From CAWBAT01 sp046331665 (GTDB taxonomy: Bacteria > Acidobacteriota > Terriglobia > Versatilivoradales > Versatilivoraceae), in contig JAXLQK010000019.1 of assembly GCA_046331665.1 (NCBI GenBank), forward strand, positions 62,001 through 126,000: a stretch of DNA of 64,000 nucleotides, written 5' to 3'. This document shows positions 28,369 to 37,857 of this stretch, in pieces. Within the stretch, counting starts at the first letter, position 1, and each line of letters starts with the position of its first letter. Below the pieces are notes generated by a model, which searched no databases, had not been told where the DNA came from, and saw only the letters and a list, made by a program, of their open reading frames with translations. The position numbers were made by a program, and so were the translations under genes.

Positions 28369-29271
28369 ATGAAAATTAGAATGAACTGCTTGACGTTCTG
28401 CCTGTCCCTTTTACTTTTGCTAGCAGTTAATCTTCCGCTTTTTTGCCCAAGGCGCCATTACCGTCAAGGAGGCTCTGGCGATGATTCTAGGTCAGCGTTG
28501 GGCGGAAGAATATGAGGAATACGGCGTGCGCATTCAGGTTACCGGGGGTGGCTCAGGCGTGGGGAATCGCTGCTCTCATCAATGGAACAACGGACATCAC
28601 TTCGAAGCGTCGCGTCCGATGAAGGGCGCAAGGAAAAGCAGGATGTGAAAAAACAAATCAGGGAAAGACGTCAATGAGATTCCGGTGGCCGTCGATGGCT
28701 TGGCGATTTACATCAATGCGTCAATCGTCAAGGAACTCTCCATTCTGGCTGGAAAGTATTTACACTGGGGAAAATCAGCAATTGGAAAGACGTGGGCGGG
28801 AAGGATACAAAAATCATCGTCTATGGTCGAGAAAACAGTTCAGGTACCTATGCCTACTTCAAAGAACATGTCCTCGGCAACGCTGATTTGATCCCAGCGT
28901 GCAAACTTTGCCAGGAACCGCGGCTGTATCACGAACGCAGTCGCCAAGGATCCCCAAAGCCATTGGTTATGGCGGGATTGCTTACGCCAAGGGGATTCAC
29001 CGCCGCTGTCAAGAAAGATGCCGACAGTCCAGCGGTTGAACCGAATATGGAGAATGTGCTGAGCGGAAAATATCCTATTAGCCGTTATCTCTACTGGTAC
29101 CGCCGGAAACCCGGAGGCGAGATCAAAAAGCTGGTCGCCTGGGTGTTGGGGCATGAAGGGCAGAAGCTGGTGGAGAATGTAGGCGCTACCCACTTCCCAA
29201 AAAATAAACTGGACGATCGACTTCATCCCGCGCAAACGGAGTCGACTCGCCTTTGTATCGAAGCTAATTGA
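28369..29271 (+). pseudogene. pstS: Phosphate ABC transporter substrate-binding protein PstS (first copy), frameshifted
   Basis: The ATG at 28369 has GAGGAA 8 bp upstream and starts a signal peptide (LTFCLSLLLLLAVNLPL). The frame breaks soon after and again several times. Pieces read along the gene match the non-lipoprotein PstS family: VRIQVTGGGSGVG, AALINGTTDI, NEIPVAVDGLAIYIN, GKISNWKDVGGKDTKIIVYG's core, RENSSGTYAYFKEHVLG, and a C-terminal ISRYLYWY...KLVAWVLGHEGQKLVENVG. The phosphate-binding loops are kept. About 300 residues would be normal and the span allows that. It heads a pstSCAB-phoU series and carries a Pho-like site upstream. Confidence 0.75.
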
Positions 29272-29273
29272 GT

Positions 29274-30254
29274 ATGGAAAATCCATCAGTCAGTACGACC
29301 TTGAATCCCGTCAGCTCAACAACGCTTCGAAGTAGTCTTTCGAGAGCGCATCTCAAAGATTTTCTCTTCAGGGAAAATCATTCTTTGCACAACAATTCTT
29401 GCCATCTCGACGATTTTCTGATCTTCGTTTATGTCGGGAAAGAAGCGCTCCCGCTTTTCTATAATCCCGAGGCGCTCAAAGAGGCGAGTCTCAACAACCT
29501 TTTCATGCGTCAGAATTATGGGTCCCCGGACCGGCCGTTGCCCTATGTGTGGCAGCCCGTTTCGGAAGTGCCGAAGTATAGTGTCGTCCCCCTCTTCCTG
29601 GGGACCCTAAAAGTAACCTTGGTGGCATTGCTCTTCGCGGCGCCCTTTTCGATCGCCGCGGCAGTTTATACCGCGGAATTTGCCTCTCCTCGCGTTCGCG
29701 AGTTCATCAAACCGATTATCGAGTTGCTCGCCGGGATTCCTTCAGTCGTCTTAGGATTCCTGGCTTTGATTGTGTCGCCTCCTGGCTCCAGAGCTTGTTT
29801 GATTTCGACTACCGGCTCAACGCGATTACGGCGGGAATTGCCATGGGGTTGGCCATTATTTCCCATTATTTACACCGTCAGCGAAGACGCTCTCACCGCT
29901 GTCCCCCAGGACCTATCGCGAAGCCTCGTTGGCTCTGGGAGTGACGCCATCCAAAACCGCCTGGGCTGTCGTGCTTCCAGCCGCGACCCCCGGGGATTCT
30001 TTACGGCTCTGGTTCTGGGATTTGGCCGGGCCATGGGAGAAACGATGATTGTGTTGATGGCTTCTGGCAATGCCGCAACGTCCAATTGGAGCTTTACCAG
30101 CTCGGTCCGGACTGGCTCGGCCATCGCGCGGAATTCAGGAGAAGTCGATTTTTCCAAAGTCTCATTACCACGTCTTGTTCTTTTTGGGTGTCCTGCTGTT
30201 TGTCTTTACCTTCCTCTTGAATATGTTGGGGAGAGTATACGGTCGCCCGATTAA
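29274..30254 (+). pseudogene. pstC: Phosphate ABC transporter permease PstC (first copy), frameshifted
   Basis: A long frame (29268-30254) covers most of the gene but switches sense more than once. Recognisable PstC parts are the first helix (LIFVYVGKEALPLF, with its left half in another frame), the permease core GTLKVTLVALLFAAPFSIAAAVYTAEF's central part, IELLAGIPSVVLGFLAL, SEDALTAVP, and GFGRAMGETMIVLMASGNAA near the end. PstC forms the inner-membrane channel with PstA. The ATG at 29274 overlaps the end of pstS. The real C-terminus may run a little past 30254 in the frame LLNMLGRVYG. Confidence 0.72.
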
Positions 30255-30261
30255 AGGAAAA

Positions 30262-30288
30262 GTTAATGGGCCGGAATGGCCCATTAAC
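30262..30288. repeat. Perfect inverted repeat at the pstC-pstA junction
   Basis: GTTAATGGGCC at 30262-30272 and its exact complement GGCCCATTAAC at 30278-30288 flank a 5-base loop (GGAAT). The 11-bp stem contains GTTAAC-like ends. No T run follows, so a simple Rho-independent terminator is unlikely; a transcript-processing or stability hairpin, or a protein site, is possible. Confidence 0.75.
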
Positions 30289-30331
30289 ACAAAGGTCTAT
30301 GCTGGTGAGTGGAAAAGTTGGACATTAAGCC

Positions 30332-31245
30332 ATGGTCGTGCCGAGCATCATTTCCGTCAAAGTAGGTCGATCGGCTTTTTCATTGGTCAACCGCCGTGGC
30401 CCTGCCTCACCATCGCCGCCATGGTTTTTTGATAGTTGGCAACATTTTTTACAACAGGAAGGACCATCTCTCCTGGACCTTCTTATCCGCTTGCCCACGA
30501 ACAAGGCATGACGGCCGGTGGTATTTTCCCAGCGATCTATGGCACCCTCTTGTTAGTCATCCTGATGACGATCGCGGTAGTTCCCATAGGAGTAATGGTA
30601 GCGATCTATCTGAATGAATACAGCTCCAAGACCTCCTTTGTTTATCGAGCCACTCGTTTGGCAGTCAGTAACTTGGCCGGTGTTCCTTCGATCGTCTTCG
30701 GCTTGTTTGGGTTGGGATTTTTGTGAAGTTCATTGGAGGAAATATCGACCGGGCGTTCTTCGGAGGAACTCGTCTTTGGCCAGCACCATTATTTGGGCCG
30801 CATTCACTCTGGCGGTCCACAGTCGTCATTCTAACCACCGAGGACACCTTAAGAGCCATCCCCAATGAATTAAGGGAAGCCAGTATGGCGTTGGGAGCCG
30901 CAAATTCCAAACCATTACTCGAACAGTACTTCCACAAGCTTTGACGGGAATCCTCACCAGCTGGCATTTTGGCAGTGAGTCGCGGGGCCGGAGAGATTGC
31001 ACCCATCCTCTTTACGGGAGCTGCCTACTTTTACCCGAGCTCCCCACCAAGCTGCATTCCCAATTCATGGAATTGGGATATCACTCTTATGTGCTCTCGA
31101 CACAGTCTCCTGATGTCGAGGCAACTAAACCTCTTTTATATTCCACGGTTTTTGTGTTGCTTTGGCTCTCACTTTTTTCCTGAATTTGGTGGCGATTGTC
31201 ATCCGCAGCCAGATGCGAGCCAGACTGAGGAGGAGCTGCTTGAAT
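30332..31245 (+). pseudogene. pstA: Phosphate ABC transporter permease PstA (first copy), frameshifted
   Basis: Successive frames carry PstA: DHLSWTFL, then MTAGGIFPAIYGTLLLVIL's core with VVPIGVMVAIYLNEYS and NLAGVPSIVFGLFGLG (30436-30726), then TLRAIPNELREASMALGA (30723-30944), then SRGAGEIAPILFTGAAY (30969 on), and NLVAIVIRSQMRARLR as the last helix. The EAA-loop region is intact in sequence. At least four frame changes are needed. The start at 30332 and the end near 31245 are estimates. It lies between pstC and pstB as in other pst operons. Confidence 0.7.
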
Positions 31246-31266
31246 GCGGGGACTACTTTCAGCAAA

Positions 31267-32080
31267 TTAGCTGTCAAAATTGAAGCGAGAGAGCGATCCG
31301 AGGGTAAACCGGTGACTGAATTGACCAAGATCACAGCCGAAGGGGTCAATTTCTTTTATGGAAAAAGAGTCAGGCTTTACGCAATATCGGAAACTGCAGA
31401 TCAAAGAAAAACACGTGACCGCTTTCATTGGCCCGTCGGGCTGTGGAAAGTCTACCTTTCTGCGAACGTTGAATCGTATGAATGATCTCATCCCCGGTGC
31501 TCGTCTCGAAGGTAAGATTTTGATTGATAGCCAAAATATCTATGCAGATTCGGTGGACCCGATCCTCTTGCGTCGGAAAGTTGGAATGATCTTCCAGAAA
31601 TCGAATCCTTTTCCAAAATCAATCTACGAAAACGTGGCCTATGGCCTCAAGGTGAACGGTTATGTCAAAAGGAAGAATCAGCTGGATGAAATTGTGGAAC
31701 AAAGTCTGCGGGACGCCGCCCTATGGGATGAAGTGAAAGACCGATTGGATCGGTCCGCTCTCGGTCTTTCCGGGGGGCAGCAGCAGCGGTTGTGCATCGC
31801 GCGTTCGCTTGCGGTAAAACCTGATACCTTATTAATGGATGAACCCGCCTCCGCGCTCGACCCAATTTCTACGGCCAAGATTGAAGAGCTCACCTTTGAG
31901 CTGAAGAAGAATTACACCATTATTATCGTCACCCATAACATGCAGCAGGCTGCCCGAATTTCCGACTACACGGCATTTTTCTTGATGGGTGAATTAATCG
32001 AGATGGACATTACCAGCAAGATGTTTACGGTGCCGTCGCGCAAGGAGACGGAAGACTATATCACGGGCAGATTCGGGTAA
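31267..32080 (+). CDS. pstB: Phosphate ABC transporter ATP-binding protein PstB (first copy)
   Basis: The uninterrupted part (31358-32080) has all ABC ATPase motifs: Walker A GPSGCGKST, Q-loop MIFQKSNPFP, signature LSGGQQQRLCIARSLA, Walker B TLLMDEPASALDP and the H-loop IIIVTHNMQQA. TLNRMNDLIPG after Walker A is PstB-specific. The first 30 residues (ITAEGVNFFYGK ... QALRNI ... LQIKEKHVTAF) lie in three different frames between about 31320 and 31400, so two small indels break the N-terminus. The start near 31267 is estimated. The protein energises PstC-PstA. Confidence 0.88.
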
Positions 32081-32169
32081 TCTCTGGATGCCGGCAGAAG
32101 CAAGGCCTTGCGGCCGTTTACGAGTAGTTGAATACAGAATAAGTATTTAGACCGGGGTGAGGAGGTTCC

Positions 32170-32853
32170 ATGCATCGGCATTTTGAAGATCAGTTGGAAG
32201 AACTCAAGGAACGCATGCTTTTCATGAGCAGCCTGGTGGAAAAGGCCATCCATGCCAGCTTGGAAGGGTTGAACGGACGGAACGAAAGCCAGGCAACCTT
32301 GGTGCTTGCCGAAATCGAGCCTCAGATCAACGAGCTTCACCTGGAACTGGATGATCGGGCCCTGCAATTGCTCGCCCTGCAGCAGCCGATGGCCGTCGAT
32401 CTCCGCTTTATCACGGCGACGATGAAGATCAATAGCGATCTGGAACGCCTGGGTGATCAAGCCGTCAATATTGCGCAACGCGCGCTCTCATTGCTGGCGC
32501 AACCTGCTCCGAAACCGTTGATCGACATTCCACAAATGGCCGAGATCGCCGAGCAGATGGTGAAAGACGCCCTGGACGCTTTTGTGCGGCGCGATACGGA
32601 ATTGGCCCGCAGGGTCGTGATGCGAGATGACGAAGTGGACCGCTATCGAGATTTGATCTTTCGCGAACTCATTGCCTACATGATCAAAGATCATCGCCAT
32701 ATCCTTCAGGCTCTCGATCTCATTCTGGTTTCGAGGAACTTGGAGAGAATTGCGGACCACGCCACCAATATTGCAGAAGACGTGATCTATATGGTCCTGG
32801 GACGCGATATCCGCCACCACGCCGAAGAAAAAGCAATGGCTAGCAACGAGTAG
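32170..32853 (+). CDS. phoU: Phosphate-signalling protein PhoU
   Basis: PhoU links the Pst transporter to the PhoR kinase and represses the Pho regulon when phosphate is plentiful. This 227-residue helical protein has the two PhoU repeats: FEDQLEELKERMLFMSSLVE's core with MAVDLRFITATMKINSDLERLGDQA's core in the first half, and RDDEVDRYRDLIFRELI, LDLILVSRNLERIADHATNI in the second. The latter carry the metal-binding E-RIGDH-like motifs (ERLGDQ, ERIADH). TGAGGAGG lies a few bases before the ATG. Unlike its pst neighbours, the frame is unbroken. Confidence 0.95.
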   Translation: MHRHFEDQLEELKERMLFMSSLVEKAIHASLEGLNGRNESQATLVLAEIEPQINELHLELDDRALQLLALQQPMAVDLRFITATMKINSDLERLGDQAVNIAQRALSLLAQPAPKPLIDIPQMAEIAEQMVKDALDAFVRRDTELARRVVMRDDEVDRYRDLIFRELIAYMIKDHRHILQALDLILVSRNLERIADHATNIAEDVIYMVLGRDIRHHAEEKAMASNE

Positions 32854-32863
32854 CACCAGGGAG

Positions 32864-33661
32864 TCAGCAAGACGATAGCGTCTGGCTGGAGGGAAGGAAT
32901 TGTCCGCAGTAGATTAGTGTGTCGTATTCAATTTCCACCAATCCGTTGGCCTGGTGGCGGTCAAAAATATCCTGCAGTTCCTTCAACATCAGTTCGTAGT
33001 CGGGATGGCCCTTTTCCGGAAAATACGAAGAAGATAAGAGACGCCCCAGGAGGGATTCAAAATCCAGGGCCTTGGTGGTTCGTAAGGGAACCCATTTTCA
33101 ATCCTGTCGAATGAAAAAAGGACGCCACATCCTCCCCGGTGACATTTTTGTGGTTTACGGTCTGGTAATCCGTCGCATATTTGAGCAGCAGTCCTTCGTA
33201 GTCCTTCAAAAATAAAGTCGACTCTGTTCGACGGTCATTCCAAACCGGTACCGCCCACCCTTTGGGTTTCAGAATTCGAATCCACTCCTGACGCGATCGC
33301 TCCCGATCAAACCAATGGAAGGCTTGCCCCACCGTGATCAGGTCCACACTGGCAGATGGCAAGGTAGTGGATTCTGCGGTCCCCATCACACTGAAAAAAT
33401 TCCGGTATCCTTGAAGGTGGCATTCGCCGGCGGTTCTCATTTCAAGATTCGGCTCAACTCCATAAACCTGATTCCCATTCTGTAGAAATAATTCAGAGAG
33501 GAAGCCCGTCCCGGATCAATGTCCGCAATGACAGAAGCCGGAGACAGGCCGCATTCCTTCTCCAGCCAGCCGATCAGGCCTTTAGGGTAACCCGGTCGAT
33601 AGCGAAGATAATTCTCAACCCTGGAAGAGAATCGCTGCACAGGATCCGTTGTTGAATTCAT
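32864..33661 (-). pseudogene. Class I SAM-dependent methyltransferase, frameshifted
   Basis: Three frames together give a methyltransferase of about 260 residues. The first (33661-33437) has QRFSSRVENYLRYRPGYP and the SAM-binding strand VIADI-PG. The second (33440-33057) has LPSASVDLITVGQAFHWFD and RILKPKGWAVPVWND. The third (33057-32864) ends VEIEYDTLIYCGQF, a usual C-terminus of this group. The G-x-G loop is damaged (VIADIDPGRASS). The family resembles ubiquinone/menaquinone-biosynthesis-like methyltransferases of unknown substrate. It converges on phoU. Confidence 0.75.
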
Positions 33662-33809
33662 GGTAACATTTTAGTGAGTGGCATCTTTTCTGTCTCTGGT
33701 TTCCTGCTTTGACCTGTCTTGGAGTAACCATCCAATCTACCGATGCTGCCCTCTTACAACGCGGATGGAATTCTTCCCCTTCTTAAAGATGTGATGGGAG
33801 AATGTCCAG

Positions 33810-34644
33810 ATGACCCTCTTTGATTTTGCTGGCATCGTCTGGATCGGGTCTCTTGTTGCAGGATTTCTCGGTTCGTTAACTGGGCTGGGGGAGGAGGTTG
33901 TCATCGTTCCCCTCCTAACGCTGGGTTTGGGCGTGGACATTCGCTATGCCATTGGAGCGTCGCTCATTTCGGTGATTGCAACCTCTTCGGGGGCAGCAGC
34001 CGCAGCGCGTCAAAGAAGGTTTTACAAATATCCGTATCGGTATGTTTGCCGAGATTGCCACAACACTGGGTGCACTCTGTGGCGCCATGTTGGCAACCAA
34101 GGCATCCACACACGTCATCGCGGTGGTTTTCGGAATTGTTCTAATGGCGTCAGCCTACCTTTCAGAGCGTTCATTCCCTTTATTTCCATGCAAGGACGAA
34201 CCCAACCCACTTGCGGTATGGCTAAAGCTGGATGGGTTTTTCCCTGCAGACCAAGGACGCAAGACTTATCATGTTCACCGTGTTCCGACCGGGTTTGGGC
34301 TAATGTTTGTGGCTGGGACTCTTTCGGGACTGCTAGGGATTGGTTCGGGAGCGCTCAAGGTACTTGTGGACCAAGCCATGTGTATTCCTTTCAAGGTTTC
34401 CACAACAACAAGTAACTTTATGATCGGGGTCACTGCTGCTGCGAGTGCGGGGGTCTACCTTAACCGCGGATACATTGATCCCGGTCTGGCGTATGCCTGT
34501 GATGCTCGGCGTACTCCTGGGGTCGTTGTTGGGAGCTCGGTTCCCAGTTGCTGAATCCAGAATCTTGAAGCTCGCTCTTCCGGCCTGACGATCTTTATCC
34601 TTGCAATTGAGATGGTGTATGAGGGCCTAAAACGGATGTTTTAA
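33810..34644 (+). pseudogene. Sulfite exporter TauE/SafE (TSUP) family permease, frameshifted
   Basis: The N-terminus (33810-34003) reads FLGSLTGLGEEVVIVPLLTL, where the family has GLGGG, and then ASLISVIATSSGAAAA. The rest is in another frame (about 34000-34530: NIRIGMFAEIATTLGALCGA, VAGTLSGLLGIGSGALKV, TTTSNFMIGVTAAASAG), with a further change before VMLGVLLGSLLGA and once more before FILAIEMVYEGLKRMF at the stop (34642-34644). TSUP permeases export sulfite, sulfoacetate or similar anions. The DUF1634 gene starts two bases after the stop, a common pairing. Confidence 0.78.
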
Positions 34645-34645
34645 T

Positions 34646-35037
34646 ATGGAGATCCATCGGAACACCTGGTCTGAAGTGCGGCTCCGAGAGAATGGTGAGT
34701 ATCATTCTGCGAGGTGGTGTCATCCTAGCGTCGATTCTCGTCTCGATCGGTGGGATCTACTACCTTTTCCGCGATGGAGCGAGCCCGCGATGTGCCATGT
34801 CTTTCGAGGCGAACCGGCAGACTTGCGCACAATTCACGGGATCATTGCAGACGCCTTTGCCTTGAGCCGCCGGGGAATCATCCAGCAGTGCTGTTCCCTT
34901 TTGGCTACACCCGTGGTTCGAGTTGCTTTTTCAGTTGTCGCCGCTTTGGACTATTGCGCGATCGTACCTACGTGCTCGTAACTCTTATTGCCCTGGTTTT
35001 GCTTCTTTGCTTGTTTGGGAGTCATTCAGGCTACTGA
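34646..35037 (+). pseudogene. DUF1634-family membrane protein, frameshifted
   Basis: The ATG at 34646 is immediately after the TSUP stop. Parts in three frames match DUF1634 proteins, which usually follow TSUP genes: SIILRGGVILASILVSIGGIYYLF's core, FRGEPADLRTIHGIIADAFALSRRGIIQ's core, LLATPVVRVAFSVVA, then RDRTYVLVTLIALVLLLCLFG in the last frame. Three membrane helices are expected. Function is unknown; it may be an accessory of the permease. Confidence 0.65.
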
Positions 35038-35308
35038 CATCGACGCTCAAAGCTCGGTCTTTTTCGAGAAGAATACTCATTGCTTCATCGAATGCTTGAC
35101 GGGAATGAATGTCATCCTTCAGCCGATTAATAAATCGAAGAGTTGAGGCAATTATTGACTCTAAGACGGCGTCCGCGTAAGAAGCCTTTACGAGAGTCAA
35201 CCCCGAAAGGGATAGGTGATCGCGATCTTTTGATGAACGGACGACTCATCCACGACAAATCCCAAGCCTAATAAACAGATTGAGAGAGAATCAGGCTGCG
35301 CTTCAATG

Positions 35309-35791
35309 CTAGTAGTCGTCTAAGACTATATTGTATTTGTGTTTGGCATAAGGAAAGGTTGCCTGATGAGAATTTAAGTTCCTGCGTAGTTCCTCAAAAT
35401 CAATAGGAATAGCCAAAACGTCAAGCGCTCCGAGCTTTTTGGCAGCAAGGTAAAGCTCTAAATCGTACTGATAAAGGATCACGAGAACGGGCATACCCCA
35501 TTCGATTTCTTTAATTTCTCCCAAAAATTGTAACACTCCCAACTCACCCGAAGATTGTTCAAGAATGACAAAGCCAATACTCTGGTTGCGAATGAGTCTC
35601 AGCACCTCACCACTAGATCGACAAGTTGAAACGGTGTAACCTTCTTCTTTCAATAATGCTTCCATGACCCCGCGATATTGATTTTCATCACCAACGATCA
35701 GAATATTTCTATGTGGCCTTGGCAGGGGTCTTGTTCCCGGAGTTGTCAGAGGAATATCTCGATTCAACAAGGTTCTATCCTTTATTGACAA
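35309..35791 (-). CDS. Single-domain receiver-like protein lacking the phosphorylation site
   Basis: This intact 160-residue protein has a receiver fold (NILIVGDENQYRGVMEALL's core; EEGYTVSTCRSSGEVLRLI's core) but no usual active site. The phosphoacceptor strand reads FVILEQSSGE, the Thr/Ser strand reads VLVILYQYD, and the Lys of the KP turn is replaced (LAIPIDFEEL). It is therefore a pseudo-receiver that probably acts by protein contact. Its C-terminal tail (KYNIVLDDY) resembles that of the receiver gene at 48.9 kb (AEYNVVLDED), so the two are paralogues. No output domain is attached. Confidence 0.7.
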   Translation of the reverse strand: MSIKDRTLLNRDIPLTTPGTRPLPRPHRNILIVGDENQYRGVMEALLKEEGYTVSTCRSSGEVLRLIRNQSIGFVILEQSSGELGVLQFLGEIKEIEWGMPVLVILYQYDLELYLAAKKLGALDVLAIPIDFEELRRNLNSHQATFPYAKHKYNIVLDDY

Positions 35792-35883
35792 AGCTCTTGA
35801 GATAATTTGAGATCCAAGAATGCCGTAGTACTAACAGCGGATCTATTCACTCACGGTCGTTTCGTGCCCGAAATCCACTCCGA

Positions 35884-36345
35884 ACAGTTCGAAGCCACTC
35901 TATTGGAACCATGTGGATGCCCTTCCGTCCTTCAAACAATTCTCCTCAAGTACGTCAAGGCGTAATTCAAGACTCACTAACGTTGTCTTAAGGATTCGAA
36001 GGGACCAATGCTGATCAGAAATCGAGCCCAACAATGCCCTAATTTCAAGGGCAATCTCCAAATCATTGGAAATCCCATCTCGCCTCAACACCACTTCCTG
36101 TTTGTTCAGATAGATTCTACTTTCCTCATCAAACCCTTTTCGTTCTGGATCTGTTTCTTAAGCCTATCGCTGTTTTTTCTAATTTCGCTGAGGTTCTTTG
36201 AACCAAAATCATTAGTAAGGTCTTTCACATGAGATTGTTGGCCCCAAATGAATTCGAAGAGCTCATGAATGATCTTTTGAGTATTGAATGTTGATCCCCT
36301 GACGATTTCGAGATGCTTGGGGATTCGTACCGTTTCCTGCAGAAG
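35884..36345 (-). pseudogene. Unrecognised charged, coiled-coil-like coding remnant
   Basis: Two frames joined by one base loss near 36110 give a continuous charged polypeptide. The first part runs ETVRIPKHLEIVRGSTFN, IIHELFEFIWGQQSHVKDL, NLSEIRKNSDRLKKQIQNEK; the second runs ESRIYLNKQEVVLRRDGISND, ISDQHWSLRILKTTLVSLE and LRLDVLEENCLKDG, cited here in short pieces. It looks protein-coding by its amphipathic pattern. No family was recognised and the start is unknown. It lies between the pseudo-receiver and the RND operon. Confidence 0.3.
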
Positions 36346-36546
36346 CGATTATCAGGGATCGGTGTGCAATGTTACGAATGGAGGGGGCTACCGGTTGAGA
36401 AGTCAAAACCCCGAGCAATTTGCAGTGCATTGGGTGACAAGGTGAGCCGCACTCGGCGAGTTTTCGGAAGGATCTGTACTGTCTTGCCCACCAAAAACCT
36501 TTGATTACGATTCATGCAACGCCCTTGCACACGTCCATACAGTGAC

Positions 36547-37857
36547 TTACCGCAAGGCCCATGGAGTATTGAAGCAGCGCATACTGGCTCTGGTAATCAT
36601 ACTTGGCACTGAGATTTTCAATTTCAGCCTGGGTGACATTCAATTGGGCTTGCGTCAGGGCGACGATATCCGCCAAACCTAGATTGTACCGTCCCTGGGC
36701 CAGATCGAGAGCGGGGAAGCTTGCCGCGAGTAGCTGCGCTGTGACGTCCGAGACGCTGATAAACATTCATTGCACTAGCCCACACCACGCGGACGTCCCG
36801 CGCAATGCGCTCTTGTTCGTCACGAAGTCGTTGGTCGGCTACTTGAGCGCGGTAGCGGGCGAGCTCACGGCAGGCGGAGAAGAGATGTCCGTTGAAAGAT
36901 GGGGATGTTGACATTAAGGCGACGCCAGCATACTCGGTAAGGAATCGGCGGCCCCGTCCCCTCATTGATCGGGGAAGGAACCCTGCAACTCCGACGACAT
37001 TGACAGTCGGCCGGGTAAAGGTCTTTTTCGGCTTCTGCAAATTTATAGGCGGCATCACGGGAGAAGTGAAGGCTGGAAAGTTCGGGTCCGGTTATCAAAT
37101 GCCTGCGTGACCATCTCTTCGACGGTGGCCGGTGGAGCAGGCAGCATTGGCTCTTCCACAAGCTCATAATTGGCAGGATGGTCCGAACCCATGGAGCGGG
37201 TAAGTTCGGCAAAGGCTTGCTGAACAGCATCCTGGGCATTGAGGAGGAGCAGTTTGGCTTCGGAGACATTGACTTCTGCAAAACTTACATCCAGCTGGGA
37301 TCGAAGATTATTCTTGGCGAGCAGGCTGACCTGGTTTTTCCTGAACCTCTCTCGCAGCAACTGTTTCCCGTGCTACCTTTACGAGAGATTGGGCTCTGAG
37401 TGTGTTGAAATAAGCCTGTGTGACGCGAAGGAGAACGGAGTACCTTGTCGTTTGGTAGTCCTGGGTGCTCGCCTGAGCCTGAAGCCGAGAGCTGGCAACC
37501 AGGTTTGGTGTTCGACCAGAGTCCGTGATCAACTGGGAAAGAACAATGCCTTGTCGAATCGGTTAAGAGCCTTGAGGCAGAAGAGAGTCCCCGCACCAAC
37601 ACGTGCATCTGTGTTGGCAGCGGATCGGTGAAATCAGCACTAAGGAGGGGGTAATAAGGGGCGCGGTTCTCAATGACTTGCTGGCCGGCGATGGAGATTT
37701 GATGTTGCGCGGTAAGAACCTGGGGATGATTCTTGATCGCCAAACCTGCGGCCTCCTGAAGAGTCAACCGGGACGGAGCCTGGGCATGGGCAGAATCTCC
37801 CCCAATCATCGCAAGCATTGTCATAAGCATAAAAACATTCAGTCTTTTACAGGGCAT
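36547..37857 (-). pseudogene. TolC-like outer-membrane efflux protein, frameshifted
   Basis: The first frame (37857-37285) has a signal peptide (MLMTMLAMIGGDSAHAQ) and the N-terminal efflux repeat LTLQEAAGLAIKNHPQVLTAQ's core. Later frames give YNTLRAQSLVKVARETVAAR-like helices, the second repeat, and the C-terminal LAQGRYNLGLADIVALTQAQ's core with YALLQYSMG. With the last frame change the protein ends ALR at the stop 36547-36549, a common TolC-family ending. About 430 residues are encoded in at least five frames. It is the last gene of the minus-strand efflux operon and overlaps the RND gene by 11 bp. Confidence 0.75.

Noticed and set aside
33265..33285. tRNA-like TTCGAATCC motif
   Set aside because: It lies inside the methyltransferase coding region and no cloverleaf can be drawn around it.
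34985..35200. Minus-strand frame of 71 codons
   Set aside because: It starts with TTG, overlaps the end of the DUF1634 gene and has no domain or ribosome-binding site.
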